Positions 1 through 7,380 are shown, counted from the first letter of the stretch. The stretch is 9,707 bases of DNA from Nitrospirales bacterium (GCA_013817135.1 JACDDF010000015.1:1-9707), one strand, 5' to 3'. Numbers and translations are program-made. Notes: generated from the letters alone by a model not told the origin.

Positions 1-780
1 TCTTTCCAGTATGAAGAGCAGACGGTCTTGGATGACGTGTCATTTACCATCCACCCAGGAGATTTTCTGGCTTTGCTGGGTCAGAATGGATCAGGGAAAA
101 GTACGCTTGCACGATTACTCAATGGCCTCTTAATGCCGACACACGGCACCATTGTTGTGGACGGCATGAATACGCGCACCACATCGATGACTGAATTGGC
201 CAGGCGGGTTGGATTAGTCTTTCAGAATCCTGATCATCAAATTTTTGCGGATACCGTCTGGGAAGAAGTTGCGTTCAGCGCGAAGAATATGGGTTGTTCG
301 AAGGATGAGATTGCCGATCGGGTGCAAGAATCGCTGGCTGCTGTGGGATTGCCCGTTGAGGGAAGTCGAGACTTGGATCCGTTTTCCTTACGAAAAGGGG
401 AGCGACAGCGGATTGCGGTGGCGTCCGTGTTGGCTACGAGACCGGCTGTGTTAATTGTTGATGAACCCACGACAGGGCTTGATCCCAATGAAACTGACCG
501 GATGATGGCAATGATTCGGCGTCTGAACCAACAGGGGCATACGATTGTGATGATCACACATTCGATGGGGCTTGTTGCGGCCTATGCCCGGCGCTGTCTG
601 TTAATGCACAGCGGGAGGATTATTGCTGATGGAACGCCTCGAGAAGTTTTTACTGATCCGGGGTTGATCCAATCAGCATCATTAGAGATCCCGGTTATTT
701 CCCGCTTTAGCCAACGATGGGGACAGACCTTGCTCACGGTGGAAGAAGTGAAGGCCTCCTGGATGCGAGGTTTCCCATGA
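1..780 (+). CDS. ECF-type (CbiO/EcfA-like) transporter ATP-binding protein, 5' partial
   Basis: ATPase subunit of an energy-coupling-factor importer, acting on the cytoplasmic face of the membrane to power uptake of a vitamin or Co/Ni ion. The frame is open to the window edge, so the first residues are missing; a TTG at 28 is internal, because the preceding codons read like the usual strand before 'VLDDVSF'. Visible motifs (numbered from the first visible codon): Walker A GQNGSGKST at about 27-35, Q-loop VFQNPDHQIF near 75 (typical of the CbiO/EcfA group), signature region FSLRKGERQ near 128-136, Walker B VLIVDEP near 150, D-loop TTGLD, and the switch His in ITHS near 187. The signature is LRKGERQ rather than LSGGQ. 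The stop lies just before a T-component gene, which supports the ECF assignment. No S component is in view, so the substrate cannot be named. Confidence 0.93.
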   Translation, partial: SFQYEEQTVLDDVSFTIHPGDFLALLGQNGSGKSTLARLLNGLLMPTHGTIVVDGMNTRTTSMTELARRVGLVFQNPDHQIFADTVWEEVAFSAKNMGCSKDEIADRVQESLAAVGLPVEGSRDLDPFSLRKGERQRIAVASVLATRPAVLIVDEPTTGLDPNETDRMMAMIRRLNQQGHTIVMITHSMGLVAAYARRCLLMHSGRIIADGTPREVFTDPGLIQSASLEIPVISRFSQRWGQTLLTVEEVKASWMRGFP

Positions 781-858
781 GCATTGTTGCCGATACTTAC
801 CCGGTAATGGAGAACGTGTTTGGCATGTGTGAGATTCGTAGGGTCTGGTAAAATACCG

Positions 859-1647
859 ATGAATGTTTCCTTGTATCTATCCAGGAAGTCGTGGATGCAT
901 GGGTTAGATGGACGCACCAAAGTTCTGACGGTGCTTGGGGTGTTTGGATTAGCCCTGTGTTTTTCGGATCCGGTCTACTTGCTTGGAATATTTGGATGCG
1001 TGATGGGTGGGTTAACCATGTCTCAGGCCGGGGCGAATGTCAGGAAAATGTGGGTGCTGACGGTTCTCCTGTTTGTCTATAGCGTGGCTCTTTGGCCTTT
1101 CTTTGTCGAAGGTGTGACACCTGTTCCCCTCTTGCATGGGCTTGGAGTGACCTGGGAAGGTGTCAGGGTTGGCTTAGGAATGGGCCTGCGACTGTTAATA
1201 ATGCTCTGGGGTGGTATTTGGTTACTCTCGACAACGACGGTGGAAGAGCTCGCGCAGGCCTCTCAGCAATTAGGACTTCCTTCACGGGCAGGGTTTGTCT
1301 TCTCACTCGCGTGCCGGTGGGTGGGAATGTTCTTAGGAGCAGGCGTGGGCGTGGTTCAAGCGCAGCGCTCACGCGGATTAGATGTGTCGATCGGCGGAAT
1401 TCTACAACGCATTCGTAAATATGTTCCCCTGGTGATCCCCTTGATTGGGCATGCCCTTCGTCAAACGAATCTTCTGGCGATGTCGCTGGAGTCTAAAGGG
1501 TTTCATCCCTCAGCGACACGACATTTTTACTCTACCGGGAAATTGAGGGCCCAGGATTACACGGTCATGAGTGTGATGCTGATTTTTGTAGGGGTAAGCC
1601 TCTATTTGCGATGGCAGGGCGTCGGTACTCTCGATATGCGATTTTGA
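859..1647 (+). CDS. ECF transporter transmembrane T component (CbiQ/EcfT family)
   Basis: Membrane scaffold of an ECF importer, coupling the ATPases to a substrate-binding S protein; 262 residues, the usual family size. The ATG at 859 is preferred over an upstream in-frame TTG at 820, because the protein then begins MNVSLYLSRKS, followed by HGLDGRTK, matching the usual CbiQ N-terminus (short leader, then a H-x-LD-x-R-x-K motif). Several hydrophobic segments follow (about residues 24-50, 60-85, 98-120 and near the C-terminus, VMSVMLIFVGVSLYL). The two ATPase-coupling motifs are present in the cytoplasmic region: AQRSRG and, about 50 residues later, SLESKG (the A-R-G type signatures). The Shine-Dalgarno is poor. 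The gene follows the ATPase gene and is probably cotranscribed. The substrate is unknown. Confidence 0.9.
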   Translation: MNVSLYLSRKSWMHGLDGRTKVLTVLGVFGLALCFSDPVYLLGIFGCVMGGLTMSQAGANVRKMWVLTVLLFVYSVALWPFFVEGVTPVPLLHGLGVTWEGVRVGLGMGLRLLIMLWGGIWLLSTTTVEELAQASQQLGLPSRAGFVFSLACRWVGMFLGAGVGVVQAQRSRGLDVSIGGILQRIRKYVPLVIPLIGHALRQTNLLAMSLESKGFHPSATRHFYSTGKLRAQDYTVMSVMLIFVGVSLYLRWQGVGTLDMRF

Positions 1648-1874
1648 GAATTTGATGCCTGCATGATTTCGCTCAAATCTAAAGACAACCCCCAAAATCC
1701 TTTCCTCCATTGTGGGATGCGGAAAGCGTTGGCTGGATTACGTTGACAATGGAAAGATTGGCTCGCCTAGAAGCTTAAAGCCAATGGCTTTGTGGTTGAG
1801 AGATCAGGTGAGATACCTGAGTAGGAGAGACATTGAAGCTGGTGTGAGGTGGTAGGTACGGAATCCCTAACTTA
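1648..1874. other. Gap between convergent genes with two small hairpins
   Basis: This 227-base stretch lies between the converging T-component and bfd-like genes. No convincing gene is seen in it. Two perfect 6-bp dyads sit 12 bases apart: AAAGCC-AAT-GGCTTT at 1777-1791 and TCAGGT-GAGAT-ACCTGA at 1804-1820. Neither is followed by a T-run on either strand, so calling them intrinsic terminators is not justified. They could still stop or process the two opposing transcripts. Confidence 0.35.
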
Positions 1875-2072
1875 TCATTGGGGTGTTCGGCAGGAGGATT
1901 CTTCTGTAGCGAGTGCGACAAACTTTGAAATATTTTTGATGCAACGGCCACAGCACTGCTGTTTGTCATTGAGTTCAAGGGCGTCTGCAAGCTTTTTGGG
2001 ACAGGTAACACCGGCTTGTCCAAGTTCTCGGACATCGGATTCTTTTATACCTTTGCAGATGCAGATGAACAT
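1875..2072 (-). CDS. bfd: Bacterioferritin-associated ferredoxin (Bfd)-like [2Fe-2S] protein
   Basis: Small 65-residue [2Fe-2S] protein of the Bfd/BFD-like domain family. In known systems Bfd docks on bacterioferritin and passes electrons to the stored ferric core so that iron is released. The sequence starts MFICICKG with Cys4 and Cys6, and carries CCGRC with Cys41 and Cys44, giving the family ligand pattern C-x-C-x(about 34)-C-x2-C. The short helical segment between them (ESDVRELGQAG) also fits the fold. The start codon is fixed by the CICKG motif at the extreme N-terminus; only a weak GGAC lies upstream. It is a single gene on the minus strand with its own promoter and a Fur-box-like operator upstream. 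No bacterioferritin gene is in view, so another partner (for example a nitrite or sulfite reductase-type protein) is possible. Confidence 0.85.
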   Translation of the reverse strand: MFICICKGIKESDVRELGQAGVTCPKKLADALELNDKQQCCGRCIKNISKFVALATEESSCRTPQ

Positions 2073-2108
2073 AAAAAGTCCGTTACTGAATGTGTCCTCT
2101 TTCGAAAA

Positions 2109-2123
2109 TGATAACCGTTATCA
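2109..2123 (-). promoter_or_regulatory. Fur-box-like operator upstream of bfd
   Basis: TGATAACCGTTATCA is a perfect 7-1-7 inverted repeat. It matches the Fur 7-1-7 consensus (TGATAAT-N-ATTATCA) at 12 of 14 arm positions. It sits a few bases downstream of the predicted transcription start and 37 bases before the bfd-like start codon, a position suited to repression when iron is plentiful. The site is read directly; its use by Fur is inferred. Confidence 0.75.
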
Positions 2124-2133
2124 ATCTAGAAAT

Positions 2134-2162
2134 ATTTTACCCACCATCCGGGTTCATGTCAA
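2134..2162 (-). promoter_or_regulatory. Sigma70-type promoter for the bfd-like gene
   Basis: Read on the minus strand: -35 TTGACA (2162-2157, perfect), a 17-base spacer, and -10 TAAAAT (2139-2134, five of six). Transcription would begin near 2127, leaving a leader of about 55 bases before the bfd-like ATG at 2072. It is the best promoter match in the window. Confidence 0.75.
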
Positions 2163-2305
2163 GATCTTGATGTATGATATAAGCTATTGAAAGTTAATAG
2201 GTTATTCCTAGTTCTGTGAAATTGTTTGATGTTGATATCTATCGTTTCTTTTATTTTTTCTGACAAAAAATGGGAATGATTTGTGTCGGCTATAGGAAAT
2301 TTTAT

Positions 2306-2631
2306 ATGGAACTCGCCCGCTGTGTCGTAGAACAATCAGAAGGTATAGAAATTCGTATCTATGTCAGCCACGAGCGTCAAAAACAGAAATTATTGGGCTC
2401 CATGGGGAAGCCTTGAAAATTCGCATTGCGGCTCCTCCGGTGGATGGTCAGGCCAATGCAGAATTATGCCGGTATTTGGCACGACATGTTGGTGTTCCCC
2501 AGAAAGATGTGCAGATGAAATCGGGAGTTAGTTCCAGGCAGAAGCGAGTTTTTATTGCAGGGAAGACCCTGGCTGATATAAGAGCAGCTCTGACGAAAAG
2601 CCCTTCCACGAAAAATCCTGAACATCCATGA
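2306..2631 (+). CDS. DUF167/YggU-family protein, interrupted by a one-base frameshift
   Basis: Small cytoplasmic protein of the DUF167 (YggU) family, whose biochemical role is not established. From the ATG at 2306 (AGGA Shine-Dalgarno at 2294-2297) the frame gives MELARCVVEQSEG, then IEIRIYV, and then loses similarity, ending at a TGA at 2414-2416. From about 2365 the next frame reads QPRASKTEIIGLHGEALKIR, then IAAPPVDGQANAEL, and on to the family C-terminus with SGVSSRQKRVFI, ending at 2631. Joined, the two parts make the expected family protein (V-Q-P-R-A-S at the junction) of 108 residues. The span is 326 bases, one short of a multiple of three, so one base is missing near 2363-2365. No slippery heptamer is visible. 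A TTG at 2413 could start a 72-residue C-terminal piece only. It is either a broken gene or a sequence error. Confidence 0.75.
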
Positions 2632-2712
2632 GGTCAGGAATCTCCAAGTGGAGGTAGATAGAAGTGGGTGTTGGGAGTATAAAGTGTAGAATCTGTTAGA
2701 TTGTTGGGTGAG

Positions 2713-2741
2713 TTTACATCCCTTGAAGTCACTTTTATAAT
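2713..2741 (+). promoter_or_regulatory. Sigma70-type promoter for the NorD-like gene
   Basis: TTTACA (2713-2718), a 17-base spacer, and a perfect TATAAT (2736-2741). Transcription would begin near 2748, about 90 bases before the ATG at 2838. It is correctly oriented and placed for the NorD-like gene and the two genes behind it. Confidence 0.65.
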
Positions 2742-2837
2742 GCCCAGCCGTAGCTCTGGTTACAAAACTGGATTGAAAAGTGCCTGGCAAGAATCCTTCT
2801 TGTAACCCTTTAATTCCCTCGGTTATTAATCAATTAC

Positions 2838-4337
2838 ATGTCTTCCTTTACCCCAAAAGATGAACTTCATGAGCTATTAGTCGACCGACTTGATGCGACT
2901 ACGGCTCATGGTCTCGATGAACAACTGAGGGATCCTCGTTTCCGGGTGCCTGTTCTGGAATTACTCATTGAATTAAAAGAGATTTCGTCAAAAATACAGG
3001 GTGAAGCCGTATGGGCCCTGGGAGAGTTGAATCGAAAAGGATGCTTAGCCAGTGTCATTCCATGGCTGGATTTAGGGATTACCTTCGCACAAGCCTCCGG
3101 CGCTCTCGGTCTGCGTTATTTCAAAGAAAGCCACATGATTCTCGGATTTCTGGAAAAGGAGTCGAATCGAGATGAATTGTTGGCCCATGTGATGGAACTA
3201 GCCGATGGGTCACATGAGGCCGCCCCACAATGTGGGTACGAATGGTTCAAGGTGCTTCCCCAATTATGTGGGGAGATTGCCATTCCTGAGCTTCAGGAAT
3301 GGGCCCGATTAGGGATGGACTTGTCCGAATGGAATTATGTGTTAGGAAATGAGTTTTTTCGTGAGTGTCCCTCCATTGCTAGAGCTGTTCCGTTGGAATC
3401 GGCCAAGTCCTGGATTGGGTTTGGCATGAAGCTCATGGTTCAAAACAGCCTTGGGAAGCCTGATTACATTGGAACCTTGGAGTTTTTTCGAACGAGTCCA
3501 AGTCTGTTTCTTGAGTTCAATGACGCGGATGTCAAACAACGTGTCATTGATCTAGGTACGAGGCTTGCGGATCATTCTCCTGAGCAGGCGGTAGCTTTTT
3601 TGGCCAAGGCTCCTGAAGTTTTGGCGAGGGTCTCGACGGTCGAGTGGAAGATTCGAATCTTAAAATTCGGCCTTCTTGTGGCGGATCGAGATCCCGATGC
3701 TACGCTTGCGTATTTTGCTCGGGTTTCCGAGGTGGTCGGCTTGGCTGGGAAAGAGGACGATACGGGTGTGTTTGACGCGTGGTTTGGTCAGGGGATGGAA
3801 GCCTTGGAATATAGTGTCGAGGCTGGACGAGCCTTTTTTGGTCTGGAAACGCAACAGGCCTGTTCAGCAGTAGAGCAGGCGATGAGCGGAGTGTCGCTTC
3901 GTCAAGTCGCCCGATCGTTGAAAATGTTTGCAAGGGCGTTGTGTGGAGAGGATGTGGCCATAGAGGGACTTCCAGAGGGAGGAGGTTCGGTCGGCGCCAG
4001 TCACATGTCAGCGAGTCCTGTCTCCGAGAAAGCTCAGGTGAGCACCGATGGAAAAACGGTATATCTTCCCCTGGTCATGAGGCGATCGGAGACCCGGGAA
4101 GGAAACCGACGATGGTACACGGTCATGGTCGCTCATGAGGTTGGGCATGTGGAATTTGGAACCTATGCGCTCTCGACTCAAGTGTTGCAACGTGTGGCTA
4201 CCGGGGTGCAGACCCGATACGAAAAAGAAGCTCTCAGCCCGAAGAGAGGCGTTCACACATTGGGAAATCTTTCAACTCTACCCGCAACCGGAGATTATCA
4301 GGGATTTGTGGGAAATTGTGGAAGATGCGCGAATTGA
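2838..4337 (+). CDS. NorD/CbbO-like protein, N-terminal part (frameshifted): helical repeats and HEVGH motif
   Basis: N-terminal half of a long NorD/CbbO-like protein whose other half continues in the next frame. Residues 1 to about 340 are helix-rich and repetitive, with recurring units such as LEFFRTSPSLFLEF and VAFLAKAPEVLARV separated by VIDLGTRLADHSPEQ-like helices, typical of the HEAT-like N-terminus in this family. A metalloprotease-type HEVGH lies at residues 433-437 (from 4134), in VMVAHEVGHVEFG. Genuine coding ends near residue 461 (QTRYEK); the last 35 or so residues to the TGA at 4335-4337 are out-of-frame read-through. The ATG at 2838 has no clear Shine-Dalgarno but is the only sensible start after the promoter. 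NorD/CbbO proteins normally work with a MoxR-type AAA+ ATPase to mature metalloenzymes such as NO reductase or Rubisco; the target here is unknown. Confidence 0.8.
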   Translation: MSSFTPKDELHELLVDRLDATTAHGLDEQLRDPRFRVPVLELLIELKEISSKIQGEAVWALGELNRKGCLASVIPWLDLGITFAQASGALGLRYFKESHMILGFLEKESNRDELLAHVMELADGSHEAAPQCGYEWFKVLPQLCGEIAIPELQEWARLGMDLSEWNYVLGNEFFRECPSIARAVPLESAKSWIGFGMKLMVQNSLGKPDYIGTLEFFRTSPSLFLEFNDADVKQRVIDLGTRLADHSPEQAVAFLAKAPEVLARVSTVEWKIRILKFGLLVADRDPDATLAYFARVSEVVGLAGKEDDTGVFDAWFGQGMEALEYSVEAGRAFFGLETQQACSAVEQAMSGVSLRQVARSLKMFARALCGEDVAIEGLPEGGGSVGASHMSASPVSEKAQVSTDGKTVYLPLVMRRSETREGNRRWYTVMVAHEVGHVEFGTYALSTQVLQRVATGVQTRYEKEALSPKRGVHTLGNLSTLPATGDYQGFVGNCGRCAN

Positions 4338-5925
4338 CTATTTGCTCCGTCATGAATACCCGGGATTACAAGAGGATTTGACGTCATTGACAAAGGAGGC
4401 GATGGAGCTTCGCACGCTTTCCCATGGGATGACGGCTCGTGAGATTGTGCTGGACGCATTGTTGTTGCTCTATGCTGGGTTTACCAAGGAGGACTTCACT
4501 CGTCCGGGACTTCAAGAGGTGATTGATGATATCTGGCAGATTGCCCGAACGATTTTACACCCCACCGCGACGGTCGATGAATCGGTGGAGCTTGCCGACC
4601 GGCTCTACCAGGAATTGGAACGCCGGATTGGAACTCTGGAGAAGGACAATCAACAACGTGAACCCTTTTCCAATACTTCCGAGGTCTCTGATTCAGGCGG
4701 ACAACCTGAAGCGGCTGAACACTTAGAAGAGGGGTATCAGCCTTTGAGTAACTGGGGGTATCGTGGCATTCTCAATCCAGACCATGTCAAAGGAGGGGAA
4801 GAAGAGGAACAGGCGTCGAACGGGCAGGCAGGAGGGCAACAGGATCAAGGTGCCCAGATGGGGAAAAATGCTGGGGGAGATTCACCCAGCCAATTTGAGC
4901 GTCGACCCCCTCACCAACCCGATCCTTCGCAAGATCCCAAGAAACCAATTTTTGGTGAATCGCCTATGCAGCAATGGTTTCAACCTACGCTTCGTCCTGG
5001 CGATGGACAACAGGGAGCTGGTCTTCGTGAGGGAGAGTATCTCTATGAAGAGTGGGATGGGACGGTTCGTGACTATCGACCACAATGGTGCCGTGTGGTC
5101 GAACAGGCCGGCCGTGAAGGGTCCCCCGACTTTGTGGATGAAACGTTTCAAACGTATGGGCCGATGGTGCGACTCATTCGTCGGTATTTTGAAGCGATTC
5201 GTCCGGAAGCCTTTCGTCGAATGGGACGCCAATCCCATGGGGAAGACATTGATTTGGATGCCTTGGTGAATTGGATGGTTGATCGACGGCAAGGAAACGA
5301 TTCTTCCGATCAGGTGTATGCCACCAGGCAAAAACGTGATCGACAGGTTGCGGTGGCGTTTCTGGTAGATATGAGCGGATCGACCGGACGCCAGATCGGA
5401 GCTCGAGCGCGTCCCGTTATCGACATTGAAAAAGAAGGCTTGCTCCTGCTCTCGGAAGCCTTGTCTGCGATTGGCGACCAATATGCGATATACGGCTTTT
5501 CCGGGCAAACCCGGCAATCGGTGGACATTCATGTCTTGAAGGATTTTGACCAACGGTCTGGGGGGCGTGTCGGTTTGAAGATCAGCGGAGTGACACCCAA
5601 ACAGCAAAACCGTGATGGCGCGGCGATACGACATGCGACGCACCGCCTGAAACAGCAACCGGCGAAAGTTCGGCTTCTCATACTGATCAGTGATGGGAAA
5701 CCATTAGATGATGATTATGCGGATGAATACTCTTTGGAAGACACCAAAATGGCTCTTCGGGAAGCTCGCCTTCAAGGCGTCCATCCTTTCTGCATTACCA
5801 TTGATCAAGCTCCAACCGATTATGTAAAACGGATGTATGGGGAAATTGGGTATGTGGTCGTCGATGAAGTCGAATCACTTCCAATGAAGTTGCCGAAAAT
5901 TTATCAACGGCTCACAGCCAGATGA
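4222..5925 (+). CDS. NorD/CbbO-like protein, C-terminal part (frameshifted): linker and VWA domain
   Basis: Continuation of the NorD/CbbO-like protein in the frame one base later. It is not an independent gene: family-like sequence begins right after the break (ARREAFTHWEIFQLYP), and the frame carries EDARID then EYPGL, a hallmark of this family. A Gln/Glu/Gly-rich linker follows (about 4640-5000). The VWA domain contains the MIDAS DMSGST (from 5368), NRDGAAIRHAT and LILISDGKPLD, followed by DTKMALREAR and the GVHPFCITID strand. If the break is repaired the whole protein is 1028 residues. The frame is technically open further upstream from 4135, but that stretch overlaps good N-terminal coding and reads as nonsense. 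An ATG at 4402 with AAAGGAGG only two bases before it could allow weak separate translation. The stop is 17 bases before the next gene. Confidence 0.82.
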   Translation, partial: KKKLSARREAFTHWEIFQLYPQPEIIRDLWEIVEDARIDYLLRHEYPGLQEDLTSLTKEAMELRTLSHGMTAREIVLDALLLLYAGFTKEDFTRPGLQEVIDDIWQIARTILHPTATVDESVELADRLYQELERRIGTLEKDNQQREPFSNTSEVSDSGGQPEAAEHLEEGYQPLSNWGYRGILNPDHVKGGEEEEQASNGQAGGQQDQGAQMGKNAGGDSPSQFERRPPHQPDPSQDPKKPIFGESPMQQWFQPTLRPGDGQQGAGLREGEYLYEEWDGTVRDYRPQWCRVVEQAGREGSPDFVDETFQTYGPMVRLIRRYFEAIRPEAFRRMGRQSHGEDIDLDALVNWMVDRRQGNDSSDQVYATRQKRDRQVAVAFLVDMSGSTGRQIGARARPVIDIEKEGLLLLSEALSAIGDQYAIYGFSGQTRQSVDIHVLKDFDQRSGGRVGLKISGVTPKQQNRDGAAIRHATHRLKQQPAKVRLLILISDGKPLDDDYADEYSLEDTKMALREARLQGVHPFCITIDQAPTDYVKRMYGEIGYVVVDEVESLPMKLPKIYQRLTAR

Positions 5926-5942
5926 ACTGATATGGGAGATGT

Positions 5943-6353
5943 ATGACGAGTTTACCTTCACACCCTGAGGTGCCACCCTGGCTATTTAAATTGTTTACTG
6001 GCCACCAATATCCTTATGTTCGACGGCAGGCGAAGTTTGACCGGAAAGATCGGCAGGAGAACGGAGAACGGTTCGAGCCAACGAAAGACGATATCCGTGA
6101 AAAATTTTGGGAAATCTTTCCTCGCTGCACGACGAAAATGCTGCAAGAGGTCAAGGTCGGCATGATTGTCGCGTTCAAAGAATTAGGAGGTTATGAAGCG
6201 GGAACCTACCAGGAGTTCATTGACCATCCGGACGAGTTTTTGAGCCGTGAATACGGTAAGAAAAAAATCAAGGTGAATTTTTATGATGGGGATAATTTTG
6301 TGTGTACGATTAACTTTAAAGTCGCAGGGTGGGCGAGCCATGACGATGATTGA
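5943..6353 (+). CDS. Conserved-looking hypothetical protein, 136 aa
   Basis: I do not recognise this family. It is a soluble, charged protein with no signal peptide, membrane segment or metal-binding motif; it has only two Cys, far apart. It begins with a Pro-rich stretch (PSHPEVPPWLF), then a basic helical region rich in Arg/Lys/Asp/Glu, then an apparently alpha/beta C-terminal half ending in two probable strands (KIKVNFYDGDNFVCTINFKV) and an acidic tail. The ATG at 5943 is well supported by GGGAG at 5934-5938. It lies 17 bases after the NorD-like gene and 42 bases before malate dehydrogenase, so it is probably cotranscribed with both. Codon use and composition resemble the neighbours, so it is likely a real gene. 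Confidence 0.8.
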   Translation: MTSLPSHPEVPPWLFKLFTGHQYPYVRRQAKFDRKDRQENGERFEPTKDDIREKFWEIFPRCTTKMLQEVKVGMIVAFKELGGYEAGTYQEFIDHPDEFLSREYGKKKIKVNFYDGDNFVCTINFKVAGWASHDDD

Positions 6354-6395
6354 ATCCGTTTGGCTGGCGACTTCTTCAAAGGGATGGGTGGCTTC

Positions 6396-7349
6396 ATGAG
6401 CCGTATCAAAGTGACTGTGGTGGGGGCCGGAAATGTTGGAGGGTCGATCGCACAACGGTTGGCAGAAAAAAATTGGTACGACATTGTGCTGGTCGATATC
6501 GTCGAAGGTCTGCCGCAGGGCAAAGCCTTGGACTTGGTCGAAGCGGGCCCAATTTGTGCCTACGATTCCGCCGTGACGGGAACGAATCACTATGAGGCGA
6601 CCAAAGATTCTGACATCGTGGTGATCACGTCAGGCGTGCCTCGCCGGCCGGGGATGAGCCGGGATGAATTATTGGAAACCAATACCAAGATCGTGTCAGC
6701 CGTAGTCCGTGAGACGGCCAAACGTTCCCCTGATGCCATTCTCATTATTGTCTCCAATCCTCTTGATGTGATGACTCACGTTGCGCATCGGGTGAGTGGA
6801 TTTCCCAGAAACCAGGTACTTGGGATGGCGGGAGTGTTGGATTCGGCACGATTCCGGTCCTTTATTGCGGAAGCTTTGCAGGTCTCCGTCGAAAATATTC
6901 ACGCGATGGTCCTGGGAGGCCATGGCGATTCGATGGTGCCCTTGAATCGATATACTACGGTGGCAGGGAGGCCGGTGACCGAATGGTTGTCGCCGGAGGC
7001 ATTAGAGGCCCTGATTAAGCGGACTCGCGAGGGAGGAATCGAAATCGTCAATCTACTCAAGACCGGGAGTGCCTATTATGCCCCGGCTGCCTCGGTTGTG
7101 GAAATGGTTGAGGCGATCTCCAAAGATCAAAAGAAAATTCTTCCCTGTGCGGCTTTATGCGCAGGGGAATATGGTTTTAACGACCTCTTTCTGGGAGTGC
7201 CGGTGAAATTAGGGGCAGGCGGGGCGGAAGAGATTATTGAATATGCGCTCACTCCCCAGGAACAGGCGGCTCTGGAGGTCTCAGCCAAGGCCGTTTTGGA
7301 ATTGTGTGGACAGGTCGATCAAATGATGAAAAAGACCCCTCTGACGTGA
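6396..7349 (+). CDS. mdh: Malate dehydrogenase (NAD-dependent, LDH-type)
   Basis: Interconverts malate and oxaloacetate with NAD(H) in the oxidative or reductive TCA cycle; 317 residues, normal for the LDH-like MDH group. The Rossmann GAGNVGG is at residues 10-16, and Asp34 at the end of the second strand favours NAD over NADP. The substrate loop [12 protein letters not shown] (82-92) carries the Arg residues that distinguish MDH from LDH (which has Gln there). NPLDV (121-125) supplies the Asn and Asp, RFR (152-154) an Arg, and [11 protein letters not shown] holds the catalytic His176. The ATG at 6396 starts [12 protein letters not shown], the expected short lead into the first strand; an in-frame ATG at 6384 is possible, with GGGTGG between them as the likely ribosome site. 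It follows the 136-residue gene by 42 bases. Confidence 0.96.
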   Translation: MSRIKVTVVGAGNVGGSIAQRLAEKNWYDIVLVDIVEGLPQGKALDLVEAGPICAYDSAVTGTNHYEATKDSDIVVITSGVPRRPGMSRDELLETNTKIVSAVVRETAKRSPDAILIIVSNPLDVMTHVAHRVSGFPRNQVLGMAGVLDSARFRSFIAEALQVSVENIHAMVLGGHGDSMVPLNRYTTVAGRPVTEWLSPEALEALIKRTREGGIEIVNLLKTGSAYYAPAASVVEMVEAISKDQKKILPCAALCAGEYGFNDLFLGVPVKLGAGGAEEIIEYALTPQEQAALEVSAKAVLELCGQVDQMMKKTPLT

Positions 7350-7350
7350 C

Positions 7351-7380
7351 GGATGGCATGACGAATTTTCCCATCTTTTT
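7351..7380 (+). terminator. Possible weak terminator after malate dehydrogenase
   Basis: GATGG at 7352-7356 can pair with CCATC at 7371-7375 around a 14-base loop, followed at once by five T residues (7376-7380). It is placed just after the mdh stop. The stem is short and the loop long, so the call is tentative. Confidence 0.35.

Noticed and set aside
1849..2190. 113-codon + frame covering the bfd-like gene and its promoter
   Set aside because: It is antisense to a protein with a clear Bfd Cys pattern, and its product is Ser-rich nonsense.
2355..2375. Programmed frameshifting in the DUF167 gene
   Set aside because: No slippery heptamer or obvious stimulatory stem is visible, and the family is normally encoded in one frame.
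2640..2655. Hairpin ATCTCC-AAGT-GGAGGT after the DUF167 gene as a terminator
   Set aside because: It has no T-run after the stem and one wobble pair, so it is not convincing.
4763..5269. 168-codon + frame inside the NorD-like gene
   Set aside because: It is an out-of-frame shadow of the linker and pre-VWA region, which is clearly coding in the other frame.
4882..5658. 258-codon open frame on the minus strand
   Set aside because: It lies wholly inside the strongly family-like VWA coding region on +, and its product has no recognisable motif or ribosome site.
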